Below, piece after piece: positions 56,553-64,000 of a DNA stretch of 64,000 nt. The notes below the pieces were generated by a model that did no database searches, was not told the origin of the DNA, and was given only the letters and a program-made list of their open reading frames with translations. How positions within the stretch are numbered: the first letter of the stretch is position 1; every line of letters begins with the position of its first letter. Both the position numbers and the translations under genes were made by a program. Source of the DNA: Tubiluchus corallicola (Eukaryota; Priapulida; Priapulimorpha; Priapulimorphida; Tubiluchidae); NCBI GenBank assembly GCA_030141605.1, contig JAQGDQ010000629.1:59773-123772 (forward strand). Reading direction: 5' to 3'.

Positions 56553-57166
56553 AAAGGAAGACAGGATGATTTTTCATATGCTGCCCCATTTTCAAGTCCG
56601 ATAAAAAGTATACACTTTAACACGATTAATACTGCAAAAGCGTTTCTGATAATTAAATTATAGAATAAAATCTTAATTAACAGCAGGCGAGCCCAAATAT
56701 TGTGACATCACAAACGAACATAATTTTTAACAGCAAAAATATTCCAGGAGCGTGTTGCACGTGTTTGCTGAAACGAAAATTGAAGAACAATGTTACTGTA
56801 AGATATTCAGTGTGTTGTACTGAAACTAGGCGAGTTTTAAGATAAAAATTCAAATTTCAGATTTACCGTTGTACTCACGAATGAGCTGTCGAACGTGTGT
56901 AGTTCGTCACAAACTAACACATCTGAACTGAGAGGTACAACACCTGTTTTTTGTGCAATGCGTTTCCGAAATGCAGACGCTAGTGCCCGTGTAATTAGCG
57001 AATGGTGAAATGTGGCGAGGAACTAGTGGCGCGAACGTGAAATTGTGTTTGTGTGGTAATAATGCTTTCACATAAGTCATTTTTGAAAAAAATAGTTTTC
57101 TTTCAATATTTTAAAGTGTAGATTGTTTTGACCTAAAGTTTAAGAATTGGGTACGGTTTGCTTTAA
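56553..57166 (+). mobile_element. TTAAAG[G/C]AAAAC-ended repeat family, complete-looking copy
   Basis: Starts TTAAAGGAAGACAGGATGAT; ends GAATTGGGTACGGTTTGCTTTAA, whose reverse TTAAAGCAAACCGTACCC resembles the start, so short inverted ends may exist. About 614 bp, no coding capacity. Other copies are at 39.3, 51.1 and 59.7-60.7 kb. Confidence 0.6.
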
Positions 57167-58086
57167 TGAATAATAAACGTATGTGTGCGCGCATGCGCGT
57201 CAAAAGGTGCATAAAAATGCATGGGAACTAAACTCATATTGGGTCCGGTTTTGCATAAAGCAATATTTAAAACTGAGCTTACCTAATGCTCATCCAAAAA
57301 TGTCTCAAAATTAGCTATTTAACTTTATGTATAAACTTATAGTTTGTCGATAAATTACGTCATTGGTGGAAGAGTGCTTGTTCAAAATGGGAGCGACTTC
57401 AAAGTTATTTTACTAACTACACGAAGCACTTGTCGCATTTTTATTACTAAATCCTTCTAACATTTTTCACGAACATTGAAATAAGCCCAACCAGGGATGT
57501 TACCGAAACGAAACTGAACAGAAACATTTTTGCAAAGCCAAATAGTATTAAAATTAAAAAAAAAGAAAATTCTAAAATAAGTCAAATATTTCGTTTTTTG
57601 TTTGTTTGCTTTTATTTGCGGTGATGCAAAATTAGTGATAAAAAATTCTAATACAAAAAGGAAAGGAAGTTTTATGGTATCGAACCTCAAGTTTGATGGA
57701 GTGACTTACATTAGAAAATGTGTTACTATGTTTTTGGATTTAAGAATCCTTATTGATTAACGTTTAAAGATCTTAGTGCTTCATTAAAATACAGAAATTT
57801 TATTTTCCAGATATTTTGTTGCCTATATTTCATAAATTATAAAATTGGAAACGATTTTGCTCAAATAATTTCAAACGTGATTTGATATTTTGATTGATTA
57901 TGCCTGGAGATCAAAAAAATTCACAGTCGTCAGCACTGAAGATATGCCGCATTGCCGGTAAAAGCACGTCACAAACTGTTACGTAAACGAAATTTGTTGC
58001 TTTATTTGAACTAATTTAGCCAAGATTTTTCATCAGTTTTTGACATCTAGGAGAAGAGGAAAATTGGATAAATACTATCCAATACA

Positions 58087-58357
58087 GACCAGACGGTTTA
58101 GTCTAGTGGTAATGCGTCTGCTTTCCGTCTGGGAGGTCGTGAGTTCGAACCAGCGGCCGGGTCATACCAAAGAGTTTAAAAATGGTACCTGCTGTTGCCC
58201 TGCCTGACGCGTGGTATTTAGGGTAAACGTGGGGTAATAATAGTCTCTGTTATGTAGTGGTAGTTTGTTATTTACAGTCAGCGATAATAGCTCTATGAGC
58301 TAACGTTAATTGTCGACCCAAAAGCTGACTTTAAATAATAAAGATTATTACTATTAC

Positions 58358-58452
<95 letters not shown>
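58087..58452 (+). mobile_element. tRNA-derived SINE, best-preserved copy
   Basis: The ~75-base tRNA-like head has a box A-like TAGTCTAGTGG (58100..58110) and box B GTTCGAACC (58143..58151). The body contains GGTACCTGCTGTTGCCCTGC and CGTGGGGTAATAATAGTC, and the 3' end is a ~120-base ATT tail. The head looks like a transcribed tRNA-like promoter, but the element ends in a repeat tail and is not a tRNA gene. Confidence 0.85.
58332..58452. repeat. (ATT)n microsatellite (SINE tail)
   Basis: About 38 near-perfect ATT triplets forming the SINE 3' tail. Asn-rich frames are artefacts. Confidence 0.95.
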
Positions 58453-58453
<1 letters not shown>

Positions 58454-58561
58454 AAGTAAAACCTCTGAAAAATGCTACCAAAAGTCATCAGAAATTTCCG
58501 CTACGAAACTTCGTCCAAACCGAACCGAAAATTTCGTTTCAGCAACATCCGTGAGCCTAAC

Positions 58562-59747
<1,186 letters not shown>

Positions 59748-60233
59748 ACTTTAAAGTTCCACCAACTGTTGCTATTAAAAACTTACATGCATTTCACCAT
59801 TCTTTGGTTAGACGGGCAATAGCGCCTGTATTTCGCAAATGCATTGCACAAAAACAGGTGCTGTACCTCTCAGTTCAGAAGTGTTAGTTTGTGACGAACT
59901 GCACGCGTTCGACAGCTCATGCATGAGTACAGTGATAATTTGAAATTTGAATTTTCATATTAAAACTTGCCTAGTTTTAGTACAACACACTGAATATCTT
60001 ACAGTAGCACACGTGCAACACGCTCGTGGAATATTTTTGCTGTTGAAAATTACGTTAGTTTGTGATGCCATCAATAGTTGGGTTCGCCCAACGTTAATTA
60101 AGTTTTTAATCTATTACTTAATTATCAGAATCACATTTGCAGTATTAACTGTGTTAAAATGTATACCAGACTTGAAATTTATCACACTTGAAAATGGCGT
60201 AATATATGAAAAATCATCCTGTCTTCCTTTAAT
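59748..60233 (-). mobile_element. TTAAAGGAAGACAGG repeat, reversed copy
   Basis: The reverse complement starts TTAAAGGAAGACAGGATGAT (60233 side) and carries the words of 56553..57166. It abuts the next, oppositely oriented copy at 60241. Confidence 0.6.
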
Positions 60234-60240
60234 TCACGGC

Positions 60241-60694
60241 AGGTGAGTCTGACTAGTGATGACATCACAACTGAACGTAATTTTCAACAGCACAAACATT
60301 CAATGAGCGTGTTGAACGTGTTTGTGAAAGCGAAGATTGAGGTGCAGTAGTACTTAACAACATTCAGTGTGATGTACAAAAACTCGGCAAATTTTACGTT
60401 TAAAATTTAAATTTCAAGTCTCTCACTGTGCTCACACACGTGCACTACGCCACAACTGAACACAGCATCTGTTTTTGTGCAATGCGCACTCGAGATGCAG
60501 GCACGAGTGCCCATCTAACTAACGAATGGCGAAAAGCAAAGCACTAGCCGCGCGAACGCGAAATTGCGTTTCTGCGCAAATAAATCTTTCACATCGAGTT
60601 ATTCTTGAAAAAAAGACAATATGTTCGCTTTCAATTTTTTACAGGTTAGATTGTTGCAAGCTGTAGTTTAAGATTGGGTGTAGTTTTCCTTTAA
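60241..60694 (+). mobile_element. TTAAAG[G/C]AAAAC-ended repeat, forward copy lacking its start
   Basis: Begins mid-element (GGTGAGTCTGACTAGTGATG) and runs to GATTGGGTGTAGTTTTCCTTTAA. With the preceding copy it forms a head-to-head pair. Confidence 0.6.
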
Positions 60695-60869
60695 ATTCAA
60701 CTTGAATAATCTCACAGTTTTATTATCTGAAGAAAAGATTCGAGTATCTCATGAAACGTCATGAAAAGATGCTTTAATCTAGCAAAATTATCCTAAAAGC
60801 CAAACAAACAGTAAAATAAGATCATATTAATCCAAGTAAAAATACATATCAACATACATACACAATAAA

Positions 60870-61022
60870 AAAAACTGCTACTATGTACAGTAGAAGCCAC
60901 TACATCACACTCATACACAATAAAAAAACTGCTACTATGTACAGTAGAAGTCACTACGTCACACACATACACAGAAAAAAAACTGCTACTATGTACAGTA
61001 GAAGCCACTACGTCACACACAT
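60870..61022. repeat. ~52-bp tandem repeat (three units)
   Basis: AAAAACTGCTACTATGTACA, then GTAGAAGCCACTACRTCACA, then CWCATACACA, repeated three times. Confidence 0.92.
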
Positions 61023-61329
61023 ATATAAAATACTAAGTAAAGATTATTTACAGATCAAAAAAAATTGCAAAAATACATCTAGAAAGATGTTAAATTAATA
61101 GATCTTTTCTGTATGCGGCTGATTTATTCATTACTGATAAATTTTAGATAAAAACGGTTTCTCTAGTCTCTACAGACTGAGGGAACGGTAAGACGAATGG
61201 CTCTTCTAGCTCCCATGAAAGGGAAGTTAACTCTCGCAATTAAATTAACAGTCGGCGCAGCTTTCTAAATTTGTAAATCTGTCAATTAGTTCAATAAACG
61301 CGTGCGGAAAGGTCAAGCAGCGTTTTGGA

Positions 61330-62560
61330 AAGACTTTAAATTGAATTTACGGTAACGTCAAATCTGCGTCCACATGTTTCGTAATTGTTCTTTGAAGTGA
61401 ATTTACAGTAACTTGAAAGCTCCGTTCACATGGTTGGTTATTGTTCTTTGAAGTGAATTTAGGTAACGTCAAAACTGCATTCACATGGTTGGTAATTGTT
61501 CTTTGAATGAATTTATGGTAACGTCAAAACTGCATTCACATGGTTCGTAATTGTTCTTTGAAGTGAATTAACGGTAACGTCAAAACTGCGTTCGCTTCGT
61601 TCGTAATTGTTGTTTGAAGTGAGTTTATATTAACGTCAAAACTGCATTCACATGGCTGGTTATTGTTCTTTGAATGAATTTAGGTAACGTGAAAGCTGCA
61701 TTCGCATGGTTCGTAATTGTTCTTTGAAGTGAATTTAGGTAACGTCAAAACTGCATTCACATGGTTGGTTATTGTTCTTTGAATGAATTTAGGTAACGTG
61801 AAAGCTCTGTTCACATGGTTCGTAATTGTTCTTTGAAGTGAATTAACGGTAACGTCAAAACTGCATTCACATGGCTGGTTATTGTTCTTTGAATGAATTT
61901 AGGTAACGTGAAAGCTCCGTTCACATGGTTCGTAATTGTTCTTTGAAGTGAATTAACGGTAACGTCAAAACTGCATTCACATGGCTGGTTATTGTTCTTT
62001 GAATGAATTTAGGTAACGTGAAAGCTCTGTTCACATGGTTCGTAATTGTTCTTTGAAATGAATTTAGGTAACGTCAAAACTGCATTCACATGGTTGGTAA
62101 TTGTTCTTTGAAGTGAATTAACGGTAACGTCAAAACTGCGTTCACTTCGTTCGTAATTGTTGTTTGAAGTGAGTTTATATTAACGTCAAAATGCATTCAC
62201 ATGGCTGGTTATTGTTCTTTGAATGAATTTAGGTAACGTGAAAGCTGCATTCGCATGGTTCGTAATTGTTCTTTGAAGTGAATTAACCGTAACGTCAAAA
62301 CTGCGTTCACATAGTTGGTAATTGTTCTTTGAAGTGAATTTACGGTAACGTCAAAACTGCGTTCACATGGTTCGTAATTGTTCTTTGAAGTAAATTAACG
62401 GTAACGTCAAAACTGCGTCCTCATGGTTGGTTATTGTTCTTTGAATGAATTTAGGTAACGTCAAAATGCATTCACATGGTTGGTAATTGTTCCTTGAAGT
62501 GAGTTTATAGTAATTTGAAAGCTGCGTTCACATTGTTGGTAATAGTTCTATGAAGCAAAC
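61330..62560. repeat. ~55-bp minisatellite
   Basis: About 22 units of 54-57 bases based on GTAATTGTTCTTTGAAGTGA, ATTTACGGTAACGTCAAAAC and TGCATTCACATGGTT. Alternation of GTAACGTC and GTAACGTG, and of AGTGAATT and ATGAATTT unit types, gives a roughly 110-base two-unit period in the middle. Confidence 0.94.
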
Positions 62561-63360
62561 TTCTAATGCCTGTAAGCACACTTGTCAGGGCAAAGCAGCG
62601 AAAATTGAGAGTAATAATTATTTATTTCATTTTATATCCAATAATAAAATATAATAAAAACAATACAATATATGAAACGTGTTGGGGAAAATGCATATAA
62701 ATACAATATTTACAAGAGTATGGTAAAGACACAAAGAGTGTGAACAACATGCTTGTATGTAATATGAAAAAATAGTATGTTCCCTGTCAATATTTTACAG
62801 GGTAGATTGTTTTGAGCTACAGTTTAAGATGTGTCCTGTTTTCCTTTAAATCCTAGAAGTAAACTTTCGTTAGTAACAGAACTCCTCTAAGCAATTTAAT
62901 TATGATATAGGTTGGGCACTCACACAAAACTCGTCCTCGCGTTGTGTGCCAGGTGACTCGGTTGGAGTAAGTGGTTGGGGTTAGTCATATAAAAGTTCTA
63001 GTATATTAATAATGTAATCCATGCATCATTAATCTTTTTTTCAACTTGGTTACAAATTACAAACGTGAAACGTCAGAACGCTTATCCCAACTTCCGTTGC
63101 CCCGGCAACGATCAATTATCCATACTACAGATTGTTTGCTCTTTCTAGCAAGCATAACACTTCAGCTTATACTTCTTAACACTTTTAACTTAATGATGAA
63201 ATTGAATGAATGATGAATCACGTTTGTATTTAGTGTGATTTCAGCGAAGAGATTGCTGTGAATATGAAATTTGAATAGGAACTCGTTCATATAAGGCTTG
63301 AGTTACAGTACTAATGGAAGTATTTTCTGCAAGACAACTAAACAAGCTTGAACTCTAGTT
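62561..63360. other. Nothing recognised apart from a repeat end
   Basis: GTTTAAGATGTGTCCTGTTTTCCTTTAA near 62822..62849 is the end of the TTAAAGGAAAAC family. Otherwise no supported feature. Confidence 0.4.
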
Positions 63361-63371
63361 GTTACAAAAAA

Positions 63372-63625
63372 AGCAGTGGTCCCACACAGTGTAATGGACT
63401 TGTCTAATGATTGTCCCAGAAAACAGTGGTCCCACACAGTGTAATGGACTTGTCTAATGATTGTCCCAGAAAGCAGTGGTCCCACACAAAGCAGTGGCCT
63501 CAAACAGAGTTGTGGACGCACACATACGAATGGTCCCAAACAAGGTAGTGGACTCAAGTCTAGTGATCGTCCCAGAAAACAGTGGCCTCAAACAGAGTAG
63601 TGGACCCAGCCATACGAATGGTCCA
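63372..63625. repeat. Irregular minisatellite (~50 and ~30 bp units)
   Basis: CAGTGGTCCCACACAGTGTA then ATGGACTTGTCTAATGATTG occurs twice in full, followed by shorter variants (AGTGGCCTCAAACAGAGT, ACGAATGGTCC). Confidence 0.88.
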
Positions 63626-63689
63626 AGTAAGTGAGATAATAGTACCGTAGAATAGGTTGATGGTTGTCTAGCCAGTAGAATAGAATTTT

Positions 63690-63949
63690 TACTGTTGTTG
63701 CTGTTACTACTACTGCTACTGCTGCAGTTGCTGCTGCTGCTACCGCTACTACTGCTACTGCTCTTACTGCTGTTATTACTGCTGCTGCTACTACTGCTAC
63801 TGGTGTTACTCTACTGCTACTGCTACTGGTGTTACTACTGCTGCTGCTGCTACTGCTGTTACGACTGCTACTACTTCTGCTGCTGTTACTACTACTGCTA
63901 CTACTACTACTACTGTTGCTACAACTGTTACTACTACTGCTGCAGCTGT

Positions 63950-63997
<48 letters not shown>

Positions 63998-64000
63998 TGC
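63690..64000. repeat. (CTG/CTA)n compound microsatellite reaching the window end
   Basis: CTG, CTA and TTA triplets for over 300 bases, ending in a pure CTG run at the window edge. Confidence 0.95.

Larger units (their letters stand above)
57492..58553. mobile_element. hAT-like MITE (CAGGGATGTTACCGAAACG) carrying a SINE
   Basis: Left end CAGGGATGTTACCGAAACGA; the right end TTTCGTTTCAGCAACATCCGTG is its inverse with few changes. The 8-base flanks AGCCCAAC (57484..57491) and AGCCTAAC (58554..58561) differ once. The interior has GAAGATATGCCGCATTGCCG. A tRNA-derived SINE occupies 58087..58452. Confidence 0.78.

Noticed and set aside
58087-58162. A functional tRNA gene
   Set aside because: Box A and box B are present, but it is the head of a dispersed SINE with body and ATT tail. 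Mutated copies of the same unit occur elsewhere in the window.
63303-63557. 84-codon minus-strand frame with repeating LGPFVCVRPQLCL-like text
   Set aside because: Translation of the minisatellite at 63372..63625.

Overview
This window reads as nuclear DNA of a multicellular animal, most likely an invertebrate. It is AT-rich and dominated by microsatellites, minisatellites and small non-autonomous transposons. The genes are split by GT-AG introns, and there is no sign of operons or bacterial genes. The species cannot be told from the sequence alone.

Two protein-coding genes can be reconstructed by splicing. The first, on the minus strand (31739 down to 11208), is a complete class I phosphatidylinositol transfer protein (PITP). 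Eight constant exons join in frame and encode 257 residues with the lipid-pocket and membrane-insertion motifs of the family. They are followed by three tandem copies of the terminal exon (11616..11711, 11406..11498, 11208..11288). Each copy has its own acceptor AG, an intact frame and a stop, so the gene appears able to make three proteins (288, 287 and 283 residues) that differ only in the C-terminal tail. This is the most notable biology in the window.

The second, on the plus strand (45025..47363, continuing beyond the recognised part), is the 5' portion of an UNC93-family membrane protein: two coding exons, 513 residues, about seven of an expected twelve or so membrane segments. Its long cytosolic N-terminus carries seven R-[K/R]-x-S motifs at fairly regular spacing. 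No C-terminal exon was recognised downstream, so the next intron would exceed 16 kb or the exons lie outside the window.

The rest is mobile-element territory. It holds a 5'-truncated non-LTR retrotransposon with a long target duplication (1.4-1.8 kb) and further retrotransposon scraps (25.9 and 41.4 kb). A TTAA-flanked MITE family lies at 12.6, 14.5, 22.1, 28.5, 30.5 and 52.0 kb. Several hAT-like MITE families with CAGGG ends are present (7.1, 13.3, 15.7, 18.6, 20.1, 48.0, 57.5 kb), as are a Tigger-like TA-flanked MITE (19.8 and 50.2 kb), tRNA-derived and 5S-rRNA-derived SINEs (16.5, 38.6, 39.0, 58.1 kb), and a foldback element whose arm has grown into a 60-bp minisatellite in one of two copies (2.1 and 25.2 kb). 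Several are nested with readable target duplications, giving a relative history of insertions. Simple repeats are most prominent at 0.4-1.0, 36.5, 44.3, 51.7, 53.8, 55.0, 58.3, 59.0 and 63.7 kb. Larger minisatellites lie at 4.9, 24.1, 27.7, 42.6 and 61.4 kb.
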